From assembly GCA_027317185.1 (NCBI GenBank), contig DAHVFB010000031.1, positions 1-34,059 on the forward strand: a stretch of DNA of 34,059 bases, given 5' to 3'. This document shows positions 1-8,190 of this stretch, one piece after another. The notes under the pieces are model-generated. The model searched no databases. It saw nothing but the letters and a program-made list of their open reading frames with translations, and was not told the DNA's origin. Both the position numbers and the translations under genes were made by a program. The first letter of the stretch is position 1. The number at the start of each line of letters is the position of its first letter. This DNA is from Deltaproteobacteria bacterium (lineage in GTDB: Bacteria > Desulfobacterota > Binatia > Binatales > Binataceae).

Positions 1-2
1 TC

Positions 3-797
3 GATACCGGTCTTACGCGGGTGGGCGAGCGCGAGCGGATGGAAACCAGTTTCGCGGGCGCGCTTGGGATCGACTTGCGGGTCAGCGAGGCGGCCGATCT
101 TTTTATTGACCGGCTGGCGGGCGTGCTGGACCCGGAACGCAAGCGGCGCATCATCGGGCATACATTTATCGAGGTATTCGAACGCGAAGCGGCGGCGCTC
201 GGCGGTGCGCGCTTTCTCGGCCAGGGGACGCTATACCCGGACGTAATCGAATCGGTTTCGTCCAAAGGCCCCTCGGCCACCATCAAGAGTCATCATAACG
301 TAGGCGGCCTGCCCGAGCGGATGAGGCTTGAGCTGGTCGAGCCGCTGCGGGAATTGTTCAAGGACGAGGTTCGCGAACTGGGACGCGAACTGGGTCTCGA
401 TCCGGGAATTGTCGATCGCGAGCCGTTTCCAGGTCCCGGGTTGGCGGTCCGTATCGTGGGCGAGGTGACTCGCGAACGGCTAGACCTTTTGCGCCGTGCG
501 GATGCCGTGGTGATGGACGAGTTTGCCGCCTCCTGGAAGGGCGAATTGCTGTGGCAGGCGTTCGGCGTGCTGCTGCCGCTCAAAACGGTGGGCGTGATGG
601 GCGACGGACGCAGTTACGAGAGCGTGATCGCGATTCGCGCGGTGGAATCGTCCGACGGTATGACGGCCGATTGGGCGCGTCTTGATCCCGGTTTTCTGGC
701 CCGGCTCTCTAGCCGGATTACGAATGAAATTCGCGGCGTGAACCGCGTGGTATACGACATCACATCGAAACCGCCCGCCACTATCGAATGGGAGTAA
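3..797 (+). CDS. guaA: GMP synthase (glutamine-hydrolysing), C-terminal part
   Basis: GMP synthase aminates XMP to GMP using glutamine and ATP in the last step of guanine nucleotide synthesis. Only the 3' half is present and the frame is open to the left edge. What remains is the end of the ATP-pyrophosphatase domain, starting in the DTGL segment, followed by the dimerisation domain. Diagnostic pieces are the [14 protein letters not shown] segment, the [10 protein letters not shown] segment, the [11 protein letters not shown] motif and the family's C-terminal signature ending KPPATIEWE. The gene stops 4 bp before gltX, so the two are probably co-transcribed. The glutaminase domain lies outside the window. 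GTG at 21 and ATG at 39 are internal codons, not starts. Confidence 0.96.
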   Translation, partial: DTGLTRVGERERMETSFAGALGIDLRVSEAADLFIDRLAGVLDPERKRRIIGHTFIEVFEREAAALGGARFLGQGTLYPDVIESVSSKGPSATIKSHHNVGGLPERMRLELVEPLRELFKDEVRELGRELGLDPGIVDREPFPGPGLAVRIVGEVTRERLDLLRRADAVVMDEFAASWKGELLWQAFGVLLPLKTVGVMGDGRSYESVIAIRAVESSDGMTADWARLDPGFLARLSSRITNEIRGVNRVVYDITSKPPATIEWE

Positions 798-801
798 ACT
801 G

Positions 802-2250
802 TTGACTGTCCGCACTCGCTACGCGCCGAGCCCGACTGGCGCGCTTCATATCGGCAACGTCCGATCCGGTTTGTTTGCATACCTGTACGCACGGCATTGC
901 GGCGGATCGTTTGTGCTGCGCATTGACGATACCGACCAGGAGCGATCGACCAAAGAATCGCTTGACGAAATTCTTCAGAGTCTCGCCTGGCTCGGGATAG
1001 AGTGGGACGACGGTCCGCCCGATCCGAAGTATTTCCAGTCCACTCGTTTCGATCGTTATCGCGAGGCGGCGCGCCGGCTGCTGCGTGAAGGTAAAGCCTA
1101 TCCATGTTACTGCACCGCCGGAGAACTCGACGCGATGCGCAAGCAGGCCGAGCGGGAGCATCGCAAGCCCGGCTACGACGGCCGCTGCCGTGACTTGCCG
1201 TTCGCGGCTGATATCGAACTACCCGGGGCCAACGCGGACCGTAAGTACACGATTCGTTTCCGGTCGCCGCATGAAGGCGAAACGGTGGTCGAGGATCTGG
1301 TCAAAGGCCGCGCGGTATTCGACAACGCGGAACTCGACGATCTGATCATCTTCCGTTCCGACGGCGTGCCCACCTATAACTTCGCAACCGTGCTCGACGA
1401 CGCGGACTTTCAGATCACGCACGTGATTCGCGGCGACGATCATCTGCCGAATACCCCGCGCCAGATGCAGATTTTTCTCGCGCTGGGGCTGACGCCACCG
1501 GCCTATGCGCACCTGCCGATGGTGATGGGCCACGACGGCAGCAAACTGTCGAAGCGGCACGGCGCCACCTCGGTCTTTGCGTATCGCGACGCGGGCTACC
1601 TGCCTGCTGCGTTGATTAACTACCTGGCGCGGCTGGGATGGTCGCATGGAGATCAGGAGGTCTTTTCGCCCGCGGAACTGATCCAGTTTTTCGATTTGAA
1701 CGATTGCGGGAAATCAGCCGGTATTTTCAATCCCGAAAAATTACTTTGGCTGAATTTTCATTACATGAAAGAGCGGCCCCTTGATCTGCTTGCCCGCGAG
1801 GTGCGCCCGTTTATCGAAAAGCGCGGCATGCAGGTGCCGGGTGATGATGCGTGGCTTGAACGGGTGGTGGCAACTCTACGCGAGCGCGCCAAGACGCTGG
1901 ATGAGTTGGCCGAGTTCGCCGGCTTTTATCTGCGAGACGAAATCCAAATCGAAGCGAAGGCGGCGGCGAAGTTTCTGAAGCCCGATATCGTTGAGCCGCT
2001 CAGGGTGCTCGCCAGCGAACTCGACTCGCTCGATGGAAACTTCAAGGAAGAAGCAATCAAGCAGGCCTTTGAACGTGTGATGGATCGCTACCAGATGAAG
2101 CTGGGTCAACTGGCGCAACCGGTCCGGGTAGCGCTGACCGGCGGCACTGTCAGCCCCGGGATTTTCGAGGTAATCGCGGTGCTGGGAGCGGAGCGATCGG
2201 GTGCGCGGTTGCGCAAGGCGATTCAGCAGGCATCCCAGCCGGGATCGTAG
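802..2250 (+). CDS. gltX: Glutamyl-tRNA synthetase
   Basis: Class I aminoacyl-tRNA synthetase that charges tRNA-Glu with glutamate in the cytoplasm. The 482 residues match the bacterial family length. The HIGH signature appears as HIGN at residues 16-19 within PSPTGALHIGN, and the KMSKS signature as KLSKR at 248-252. A zinc-site-like cysteine cluster is visible (C102, C104, C129). The C-terminal helical anticodon-binding domain begins near residue 320. The start is a TTG preceded by GGGAG at 790-794, with the stop of guaA lying between, which suggests coupling. I cannot tell from this window whether the enzyme is discriminating or also charges tRNA-Gln; that depends on whether gatCAB or glnS exists elsewhere. 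Confidence 0.97.
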   Translation: MTVRTRYAPSPTGALHIGNVRSGLFAYLYARHCGGSFVLRIDDTDQERSTKESLDEILQSLAWLGIEWDDGPPDPKYFQSTRFDRYREAARRLLREGKAYPCYCTAGELDAMRKQAEREHRKPGYDGRCRDLPFAADIELPGANADRKYTIRFRSPHEGETVVEDLVKGRAVFDNAELDDLIIFRSDGVPTYNFATVLDDADFQITHVIRGDDHLPNTPRQMQIFLALGLTPPAYAHLPMVMGHDGSKLSKRHGATSVFAYRDAGYLPAALINYLARLGWSHGDQEVFSPAELIQFFDLNDCGKSAGIFNPEKLLWLNFHYMKERPLDLLAREVRPFIEKRGMQVPGDDAWLERVVATLRERAKTLDELAEFAGFYLRDEIQIEAKAAAKFLKPDIVEPLRVLASELDSLDGNFKEEAIKQAFERVMDRYQMKLGQLAQPVRVALTGGTVSPGIFEVIAVLGAERSGARLRKAIQQASQPGS

Positions 2251-2298
2251 ACAGTATTCTGGACGCTATTCCGGCTGCGAGAGCTGGCAGCAAAATAA

Positions 2299-2334
2299 GG
2301 CGGCGGATCCGAAATGGAATCGAAATCCGCCGCC
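2299..2334 (-). terminator. Intrinsic terminator of the flp pilin gene (possibly bidirectional)
   Basis: A perfect 10-bp inverted repeat (GGCGGCGGAT at 2299-2308, ATCCGCCGCC at 2325-2334) with a 16-nt loop. Read on the minus strand it begins 6 nt after the pilin stop codon and is followed by TTATTTTG, a T-rich tail. On the plus strand it lies about 50 nt after gltX but has no T-tract there, so it may also weakly end gltX transcription. Confidence 0.72.
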
Positions 2335-2340
2335 GGTTAG

Positions 2341-2514
2341 TTATAGGTCGCTACCAACCTTGGTGGCCATCGTGGAGATGCTGCTTCCCATACCCTGATA
2401 GGCGACGAACGCAGCCACCGCGACTGCGGCCAAAATCAACGCATATTCCGTCATAGTTTGGCCCGGAAGCGACTCGTGTAAACGAACGCAGAACTTGAGC
2501 AATTTCTCTCTCAT
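2341..2514 (-). CDS. flp: Flp/Fap-type pilin subunit (57 aa)
   Basis: Very small pilin of the tight-adherence (Tad) type IVb class. The 57-residue product has a short basic leader (MREKLLKF), then GQTMTEYALILAAVAVAAFVA. This is the Flp layout: a Gly-x-Thr-x-x-Glu-Tyr prepilin site and a hydrophobic helix, with E23-Y24 matching the conserved Glu-Tyr pair. Prepilin peptidase would cut at or near G18 and the protein would be an inner-membrane pilin precursor. A good ribosome site (AGGGAGAG on the minus strand, about 2517-2524) precedes the ATG. The gene stands alone, with its own terminator and a sigma-54-like promoter. No tadA, tadB, tadC, rcpA or prepilin peptidase gene is in the window, so the assembly machinery must be encoded elsewhere or be absent. 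Confidence 0.9.
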   Translation of the reverse strand: MREKLLKFCVRLHESLPGQTMTEYALILAAVAVAAFVAYQGMGSSISTMATKVGSDL

Positions 2515-2611
2515 AATCTCTCCCTGTTGAAGCGATAGAACTACTGGAAAGGGCCGCGCATCAGCTTCTAATTGGCTGATTCGATGGCTCTTTCATTCAG
2601 CGGTTATCTAA

Positions 2612-2627
2612 AGCAGTCAACATGCCA
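2612..2627 (-). promoter_or_regulatory. Sigma-54-like promoter upstream of flp
   Basis: Read on the minus strand this is TGGCATGTTGACTGCT. It has the -24 GG and -12 GC doublets with exactly 10 nt between them and fits TGGCAYG-N4-TTGCW except at one position. Transcription would start near 2601, giving a leader of about 87 nt before the pilin ATG. No enhancer-binding-protein site was identified, so this is a motif match only. Confidence 0.42.
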
Positions 2628-2809
2628 TCGAAATACTTATAATTGTTCAATTTTTAGGAGGAAGTTTCGCTTTTTATTTCTATAACGCGCCATTTTTTTG
2701 GCAGTAATGCCAGTGCGATGGCATCGACGATCGCCAAACTGATGTGCAGTAATTTGGATGAGGCGAATCGTTTTGACGATCGCCAGATGATTCGGGTGGC
2801 TATGACAGT

Positions 2810-4270
2810 CTAATCCGCGACGGATAATGGCGCCGCGATTTTCTCGAGGCTCATCCGTTCAGCGGCGATACCATAAATGACCTCGATCACCGCAGCCCCC
2901 AGCATGAGTGTTGCCGCCAACGCGTAGCCATAAAATAGTTCGACGCGGGATCCCGAATCGATCAGCCGGCCGAATAGCCATGGCGCAGCGATTCCGCCGA
3001 CTGCCGTGCCCGCCGAATAAAAAATCGCGATCGCCAGTGCTCGCATCTCCAACGGGAAAATTTCGCTGATCGTCAGATATGCGGAACTCGCAGCCGGCGA
3101 TGCGAAAAAAAACATCACTGTCCACAAAATGGTTTGCGACAGGCTGGTGAGGGCGCCTTCGGCGAACAAAAATCCGGTCACGATTAGAATCACGGCCGAG
3201 ATCGTATAGGTGCCGGCGATCATCTGACGGCGTCCGATGGTGTCGAAGAAATGGCCGAGTGCGAGCGGACCAAGAAAATTTCCGACCGCGAAGGGCAGCA
3301 GGTACAGGCCGGTAACATCGGCTGGCACACCATAGAAAAGGTGCAGCACCAGCGCGTAGGTGAAGAAAATCGCATTGTAGACGAAGGCCTGCGCCACCAT
3401 CAGCGAGAGTGCGAGAATCGAACGCGAGCGATAGGTGGTGATCAGCGGCAGGAGGATCGCGCCGAGACCGAATCGATGGCGAATATAAATCTTGAGTGAG
3501 TTCTCAGGCGAGGGGGCGGTCAGATGCTGGCCGGTTTCCTCCATCACTGTCCGCTCGATATCGGCGGTGGTCGCTTCGGCTTGATCGCGATAGCCATGCG
3601 TTAACAGCCAGCGTGGGCTTTCCGGAATGAAACGCCGCAAAGGGAAAACGATCAATCCGATCACTGCGCCCACTCCGAAACCCATCCGCCAGCCGAAATT
3701 GTGCGGCATGAAATGCGGATTGAGTATTATCAAGGTCGAGGCGGAAGCCGCGGCCGCGCCGATCCAATAGCTGCCGTTGATGATCAGATCGACTCGTCCA
3801 CGCAGGCGCGCCGGTATCAGTTCATCGATCGCCGAATTTACTGCCGAGTACTCGCCTCCAATTCCCGCGCCAGTAAGAAAGCGAAAGATTGCGAAGCTCG
3901 CGAGATTCCACGAGCAGGCCGTGAGCGCCACCCCCGCCAGGTAAATCGCCAGACTCAGAAGGAACAATCGCCGCCTTCCGAATCGGTCGGTGAGATGGCC
4001 GAAGATGAGCGATCCGATTACCGCGCCTGCGAGATACGCCGAGCTGATGAAGCCAATTTGCGCGGAGGTGAATCCGAGTACATCGTGACGTTGAAGCACG
4101 GCGCTGATCGCGCCCATCATCGTGATTTCGATCCCGTCGAGGATCCAAGTGATGCCGAGTCCAATTACCAGCAGCCAATGAAACCGCGACCACTCCAAAC
4201 GGTCGAGACGCGCGGGGATCAAAGTCTCGAAGGTTTCGCTGGACTTGGTATTGAGGGTGGAAGGCGGCAT
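2810..4270 (-). CDS. MFS transporter, sugar-porter-like / metabolite:H+ symporter
   Basis: Inner-membrane major facilitator of 486 residues with about 12 predicted hydrophobic helices. The loop 2-3 motif A is present as GHLTDRFGRRR near residue 92. The segment GAGIGGEYSAVNS and the PESPRWL motif after helix 6 are typical of the sugar-porter/aromatic-acid branch of the MFS. The central loop (about residues 225-270) is long and polar. The substrate cannot be read from the sequence. The gene is monocistronic and divergent from folD, with about 400 bp between them. The start is the ATG at 4268-4270; the upstream ribosome site is weak (CTGAAG abutting the ATG). The stop lies about 295 bp from the flp start. 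Confidence 0.9.
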   Translation of the reverse strand: MPPSTLNTKSSETFETLIPARLDRLEWSRFHWLLVIGLGITWILDGIEITMMGAISAVLQRHDVLGFTSAQIGFISSAYLAGAVIGSLIFGHLTDRFGRRRLFLLSLAIYLAGVALTACSWNLASFAIFRFLTGAGIGGEYSAVNSAIDELIPARLRGRVDLIINGSYWIGAAAASASTLIILNPHFMPHNFGWRMGFGVGAVIGLIVFPLRRFIPESPRWLLTHGYRDQAEATTADIERTVMEETGQHLTAPSPENSLKIYIRHRFGLGAILLPLITTYRSRSILALSLMVAQAFVYNAIFFTYALVLHLFYGVPADVTGLYLLPFAVGNFLGPLALGHFFDTIGRRQMIAGTYTISAVILIVTGFLFAEGALTSLSQTILWTVMFFFASPAASSAYLTISEIFPLEMRALAIAIFYSAGTAVGGIAAPWLFGRLIDSGSRVELFYGYALAATLMLGAAVIEVIYGIAAERMSLEKIAAPLSVAD

Positions 4271-4669
4271 CTTCAGAAGGATCGGTAGGGGTTCAGTGCG
4301 GAGGTAATTGTTGTGGGTGCAAGCCGCATTGCGGGATTCTGATAAACCCTGATCGATTTTCGGGTGCGCCAGGAACGAGCATAGACCTTGGATAGTCGAA
4401 AATCATGCAAAGTTACCCACTACCGAGGACAAGCCGGTCACCGCGAGCGAAATTTTCCACTCGAACTTCCAATAATGAATTTGAGGTGGCCATTAGAACG
4501 GATGTTCGGCGCCTGTTTTTAAGCCGGAGGATGCTGATGCCGGTCGGGCAATTTGATTGCTCGAAGGTCCCGGCGTTTGGTTAAATTAGCGGTCGGCGCT
4601 TATCGGCTGTCGATAAAATTCTCGCGGGCAGGCTCGCTTTCAACCGAAAAATCCAAGAACATCGCATTT
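4271..4669. other. Divergent intergenic region between the MFS gene and folD
   Basis: No convincing gene. It must carry the promoters for both flanking genes. The only structured element noted is a 6-bp inverted repeat, TTATCG-GCTGT-CGATAA, at 4600-4616, about 54 bp before the chosen folD start, which could be an operator. The folD frame is open back to a TTG at 4553, but that stretch does not look like FolD. Confidence 0.4.
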
Positions 4670-5575
4670 ATGCCCGCGATAATTATGGATGGCCGCGAGG
4701 TCAGCCGCTTTTTTCGGCCACTCCTGCTGGCGCAAGCGCGCGAGTTGGCTGACGTGTACGGATGCCGTCCGGGGTTGGCGGCGATATTGGTAGGCGACGA
4801 TCCAGCTTCGATTCAATACACGCGAAACAAACGCCGGCTGGCCGAAGAACTCGGGTTCACCTGTGAAATAAAGGCAATGCCGGTCGCCGGGACGGACACG
4901 GGCAAGCTGCTGGATACCATCGACGATCTCAATCGCGACGATGCCATCACGGGGATTCTGATCCAACTGCCACTGCCCGGCGGGGTGGACCAGACTCGCT
5001 TATTCGATGCGATCGATCCCATTAAAGATATCGACGCAGTAGGCGCGGCGAGCGTCGCCGGTGTCTATCGCGGCCTCAATCCGCAATTCGTTCCATGTAC
5101 GCCGCGCGGCGTGATCGATCTGTTAAAACATTACGGCGTCACCACCGCGGGTAAACGCGCCGTAATTATTGGGCGCAGCGATATTACCGGCAAGCCATTG
5201 GCGATGCTGCTGGCGGGCAAACACTGTAACGCGACGGTAACCTGGTGCCATCGGCAGACGCGCGAGCTGAAGGCGATATGCCAGGAGGCCGACATTTTAA
5301 TTTCATGCGCGGGAGTTACAGGCGAGGCTGGAAGCTCTTTAGTGACCGCGGACATGATCAAGCCGGGCGCGTGTGTCGTGGACGTGGGCTTTCGCCGTCT
5401 ACCTTCGGGCGCGTTCAGTGGCGATGTCGATTTCGATGCCGTCAAGCAAGTTGCAGGATGGATCACGCCAAATCCAGGCGGCACCGGACCGATGACCGTG
5501 GTCGCCTTGATGCAAAACCTTATCGATGCCACCCGCTATCGCCTGGGTCTCGCCAGAGCTGAATATCCGCGCTGA
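4670..5575 (+). CDS. folD: Bifunctional methylenetetrahydrofolate dehydrogenase / methenyltetrahydrofolate cyclohydrolase
   Basis: Interconverts 5,10-methylene-, methenyl- and 10-formyl-tetrahydrofolate for one-carbon metabolism in the cytoplasm. The chosen ATG gives MPAIIMDGREVSRFF, the usual FolD N-terminus, and 301 residues. The longer frame from 4553 adds 39 residues unlike the family. Visible motifs are the substrate/catalytic segment with conserved Tyr and Lys (QYTRNKRRLAEELG), GILIQLPLPGG, DPIKDIDAV, the Rossmann segment AVIIGRSDITGKPLAMLL, and the C-terminal PGGTGPMTV. The gene appears monocistronic. The ribosome site before 4670 is weak, so a start at the in-frame ATG 4688 cannot be excluded. 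Confidence 0.94.
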   Translation: MPAIIMDGREVSRFFRPLLLAQARELADVYGCRPGLAAILVGDDPASIQYTRNKRRLAEELGFTCEIKAMPVAGTDTGKLLDTIDDLNRDDAITGILIQLPLPGGVDQTRLFDAIDPIKDIDAVGAASVAGVYRGLNPQFVPCTPRGVIDLLKHYGVTTAGKRAVIIGRSDITGKPLAMLLAGKHCNATVTWCHRQTRELKAICQEADILISCAGVTGEAGSSLVTADMIKPGACVVDVGFRRLPSGAFSGDVDFDAVKQVAGWITPNPGGTGPMTVVALMQNLIDATRYRLGLARAEYPR

Positions 5576-5708
5576 ACGCCGACGACTGCAGCCGTCTCGC
5601 TAAACTCAAAGATCGGTTACCTGCCTGCGAACTCATGGTCTTAACCTGCTCGATGGCAGAGCTAATAAGCAATTTATCGAAGTTGCGACTGTGCATTATT
5701 TGAACGGG

Positions 5709-5742
5709 TTGACAACAAATTTCCATGCTGTTAGGTGGAAAT
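5709..5742 (+). promoter_or_regulatory. Candidate promoter/operator of the MarR regulator gene
   Basis: A consensus -35 hexamer TTGACA at 5709-5714 is followed by a perfect 7-bp inverted repeat, ATTTCCA (5719-5725) and TGGAAAT (5736-5742), separated by 10 nt. The repeat occupies the -35/-10 spacer and the -10 position, as expected for a site through which a dimeric MarR protein represses its own gene. The -10 itself is poor. The site ends 43 bp before the regulator start. Confidence 0.42.
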
Positions 5743-5785
5743 CGCAATTTGCAAGGGATAGTTCCGGACTTCGCTAAATGAAGCA

Positions 5786-6340
5786 GTGCCGCGTGCCATG
5801 AAGACCGCTGTTTCTACCAGACGCGCCAGCCGTCATAACCCGGAGCGCACTTACGCGGGTAAGCGCCTGACCGAGCTGTTCCTAATAATTTTTAAGGTGC
5901 ACGGTTTGATGCTTTCGCGGGGCAACGAACTGGTTCGTCCGCTGAAGTTATCCGGCCACCAGTGGCAGATTATGAGCAGCGTGCGTGTGACGCCGCTTAC
6001 GATGGCGCAGATAGCCAGGCGCATGGGACTGACCCGGCAAGGTGTGCGGCAGGTGGTGATGCGCCTGATTAAGGATGGGATGGTTGAATTGGCATCCAAC
6101 CCCGACCATCTCCGTTCAAGACTTGTCGGACTGACACCGGCTGGTCGCAAGCTGCTCCGGCTTGCGGATTCCCGCCAGGCCCATTGGGTCAATGGGCTCG
6201 CCAGCCAGCTCGACTCCAAGGCGTTGGTAACGGCTCATCAAACCATGAGCGAGTTATGCGCGGTTCTGGAATGGCAGAATAAACCACTCCGATTCAATGG
6301 CGCGAGGAAAACTATGGGGGACGCCGAAGGCAGTGGCTGA
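5786..6340 (+). CDS. MarR-family transcriptional regulator
   Basis: A 184-residue winged-helix DNA-binding protein. The MarR core is clear: a helix-rich N-terminal dimerisation part, the LSGHQWQIMSSV segment, then MTMAQIARRMGLTRQGVRQVVMRL as helix-turn-helix with the following wing (NPDHLRSRLVGLTPAGRKLL). The ligand is unknown. It precedes the DUF1329 gene by about 300 bp on the same strand, but nothing shows that it controls that gene. The start may be GTG 5786 or ATG 5798; neither has a strong ribosome site. An inverted repeat upstream suggests autoregulation. Confidence 0.88.
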   Translation: MPRAMKTAVSTRRASRHNPERTYAGKRLTELFLIIFKVHGLMLSRGNELVRPLKLSGHQWQIMSSVRVTPLTMAQIARRMGLTRQGVRQVVMRLIKDGMVELASNPDHLRSRLVGLTPAGRKLLRLADSRQAHWVNGLASQLDSKALVTAHQTMSELCAVLEWQNKPLRFNGARKTMGDAEGSG

Positions 6341-6645
6341 TCGGAGGCAGGACGTTGTCTCATCGGACACTTGTTTTGCGTATTTCGCGGCTGCTTTCTT
6401 ATTTCAAGGTCCTGGCGGTTCCAAACTTAATGAGATGAAAATGTTTCGCGATCGCGATGAAGTTCGCGCGCGCTGGGCAGCGATCAGATCTCCGGAATCA
6501 ATCTCATGAGCAGGGGCTTATAAAAAGGAGGTATGAGCGGGAGGAGCTTTTTGCATTGCGATAGGCGTGGTGTTTTGTCGGCAATCGATGGTGGGCAACG
6601 TGTGCTGGCTGGATTTTCACGAAATTTAAATCGGGGTTAATTGCT
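6341..6645 (+). other. Intergenic region between the MarR regulator and DUF1329 genes
   Basis: No recognisable gene. It contains a very strong anti-Shine-Dalgarno match (AAAAAGGAGGT, 6522-6532) directly abutting an ATG at 6533. That ATG opens a 35-codon frame ending with TAA at 6638-6640, just before the DUF1329 start. The product resembles nothing I know and the spacing is too short for normal initiation, so I list it only as a possible leader. Confidence 0.35.
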
Positions 6646-7938
6646 ATGAACAGTTTCAAGGTATGGCGTTATATCGCGTTCGCAGTCGCCATCGCGCTTT
6701 CCTCAAGCGCGGCCCTTGCCGCTCCTGCGGAAACGAATGGGATCGCGTCCGGAACCGTTATTACCAAGCAGAACTGGCAACAGTACCGGGCTTATATGCC
6801 GGATGGACTGCAGGCTCTTTTCACAGGCAACTATCATTGGGGATTGCCGGCCGATTTTCAGATGCTGGTGGGACCAACGCACTCTTATCCATTGCCGGCG
6901 ATTTATCGCGATAACACAGAGAAGTACAGTCGGAGCGTTAAGATACGAAGTCTGCCCAATGGCGGACTGACGGTCGACGGCTACGTCGCCGGGTCCCCGT
7001 TTCCAGATCCTGTATCGCCACACAAGGGCTGGAAAATTTTGGTCGACCTTTGGTACTCGTATGTTCCTTATTTGATCTGCGGGGATATGAACTTCTGGTT
7101 CGTCGACCGCTTCAATAACACTTCTTCTGAGCAGGCGTTGCTGGTTTACAGACGTTTGAGCCATATCAGCGACGTTGGACAGCCCATAACGGATCCAAAG
7201 GCTCAGGGTGTCGACTACAGCGAATACCTCGAGATCAATTTACCGGAACAATCTCGATATCTGGCGAATCTGACGTTGTACTACGACGACCCCGGGAAGC
7301 CGGAGGATACCTTTTTATTCATTCCGGCCCTGCGCCGATCCCTGCGGCTTTCTTCGGCTGCCCGTTGCAGTCCAATCATCGGCACCGACTATGCGCAGGA
7401 CGACGCGCGAAATGGTGATTTCAACGGCGGGATTACGCGGTTTCAGGCACACTTCCTCAGAGATCAGACAATTCTGGTGCTTACCACTCCGGACATCACC
7501 GACTGGGACAAAATCGATAATCTCTACCGTCCTATTTTTTTCCCGAGTCCCCGGGTTGGCAAATGGGAACTGCGTGATGACTATGTAATCGATGTTCGCC
7601 GCATACCCGCACTCGCTACCGGCTACTGTTACGGCAAAAAGATTATTTATGTCGATAAGCAAACTTCTCTGGGAAGCTGGACTGATATCTATGATACGAA
7701 CATGAAGTTATGGAAGGTGGCGCCGGTGCAGAATCTGGTCCACGAAGTCCCCTCCGAAGGGAATCAGTTGGCCGGCAATAATATCCTCATTTCGATGTAT
7801 GACATGCAAAACAATCACCTAACCTCGGCTTACCTGAGGCCGGGGAACAATGGCGAGTGCAATAACTATCGGGGCGTCAACTACGCCGACATTAATCGCT
7901 ATAGCAACGTGGGTGGTCTGTCTCAGATCATGCGCTGA
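6646..7938 (+). CDS. Secreted DUF1329-family protein
   Basis: A 430-residue exported protein. A classical signal peptide is visible, with a positively charged start, a hydrophobic core at about residues 9-24 and a cleavage site after ALA (residue 25). There is no lipobox cysteine. The mature part fits DUF1329, a periplasmic/outer-membrane-associated family. Matching pieces are an early IxKQNWQQY block, a central P-x-L-R-R block (PALRRSLRLS), a GTDYAQDDARNGDFNGGITRF block and a C-terminal YDxNMKLWK-like block. In proteobacteria, DUF1329 genes are often found beside RND-type (MMPL) exporters or hydrocarbon and steroid genes. No such neighbour is here, so the role is open. It is probably its own transcription unit, ending in a hairpin at 7960-7989. 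Confidence 0.8.
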   Translation: MNSFKVWRYIAFAVAIALSSSAALAAPAETNGIASGTVITKQNWQQYRAYMPDGLQALFTGNYHWGLPADFQMLVGPTHSYPLPAIYRDNTEKYSRSVKIRSLPNGGLTVDGYVAGSPFPDPVSPHKGWKILVDLWYSYVPYLICGDMNFWFVDRFNNTSSEQALLVYRRLSHISDVGQPITDPKAQGVDYSEYLEINLPEQSRYLANLTLYYDDPGKPEDTFLFIPALRRSLRLSSAARCSPIIGTDYAQDDARNGDFNGGITRFQAHFLRDQTILVLTTPDITDWDKIDNLYRPIFFPSPRVGKWELRDDYVIDVRRIPALATGYCYGKKIIYVDKQTSLGSWTDIYDTNMKLWKVAPVQNLVHEVPSEGNQLAGNNILISMYDMQNNHLTSAYLRPGNNGECNNYRGVNYADINRYSNVGGLSQIMR

Positions 7939-7959
7939 GGCTCGCTCACCGGGTGATTC

Positions 7960-7989
7960 CGCCTGACGCTCGTTCGCGGGCGTCAGGCG
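7960..7989. terminator. Hairpin between DUF1329 gene and tRNA-Arg
   Basis: A perfect 10-bp inverted repeat (CGCCTGACGC, GCGTCAGGCG) with a 10-nt loop, 21 nt after the DUF1329 stop. It lies between two convergent transcription units. Neither strand has a clear T-tract, so termination is inferred from position and stem strength only. Confidence 0.5.
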
Positions 7990-8015
7990 TCAGAGAAGCG
8001 GATTTTCTAGTTCAA

Positions 8016-8090
8016 TGGTGCCCCGGCCGGGAATCGAACCCGGACTTGAGGTTCCGGAGACCTCCGTGATGTCCTTTTCACTACCGGGAC
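8016..8090 (-). tRNA. tRNA-Arg(CCG)
   Basis: Complete 75-nt cloverleaf on the minus strand with an encoded CCA end. The acceptor is GTCCCGG paired with CCGGGGC (one T-G pair). The D arm is closed by GTG/CAC. The anticodon arm is GAGGT-CTCCGGA-ACCTC, giving anticodon CCG with G37. The variable loop is 4 nt and the T arm is CCGGG-TTCGATT-CCCGG. It reads the CGG codon, which is common in this window. Confidence 0.97.
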
Positions 8091-8101
8091 CCAATGGCCA
8101 T

Positions 8102-8128
8102 GAAGCTAACGAATGGAAGCTAACGAAT
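8102..8128. repeat. 14-bp tandem duplication upstream of tRNA-Arg
   Basis: GAAGCTAACGAAT occurs twice with a period of 14 bp (8102-8114 and 8116-8128). It lies just upstream of the tRNA gene, within its likely promoter region. It looks like a simple slippage or short-duplication product. Confidence 0.8.
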
Positions 8129-8190
8129 ACATGATCGGACTGCGCTGAACAAGATTGCCGATCGCGACTGTGGAAGTCCCTCAAGCGGCG

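Noticed and set aside
2718-2813. 31-codon plus-strand frame before the MFS gene end
   Set aside because: It has no ribosome site and no recognisable similarity, and it overlaps the convergent MFS stop. It is best treated as chance in an AT-richer gap.
4553-4669. 39-residue N-terminal extension of FolD
   Set aside because: The extension does not resemble FolD, and the family's N-terminus aligns with the internal ATG at 4670.
8016-8090. tRNA genes as integration sites for a mobile element
   Set aside because: No copy of a tRNA 3' end, integrase gene or other element is seen near either tRNA gene.
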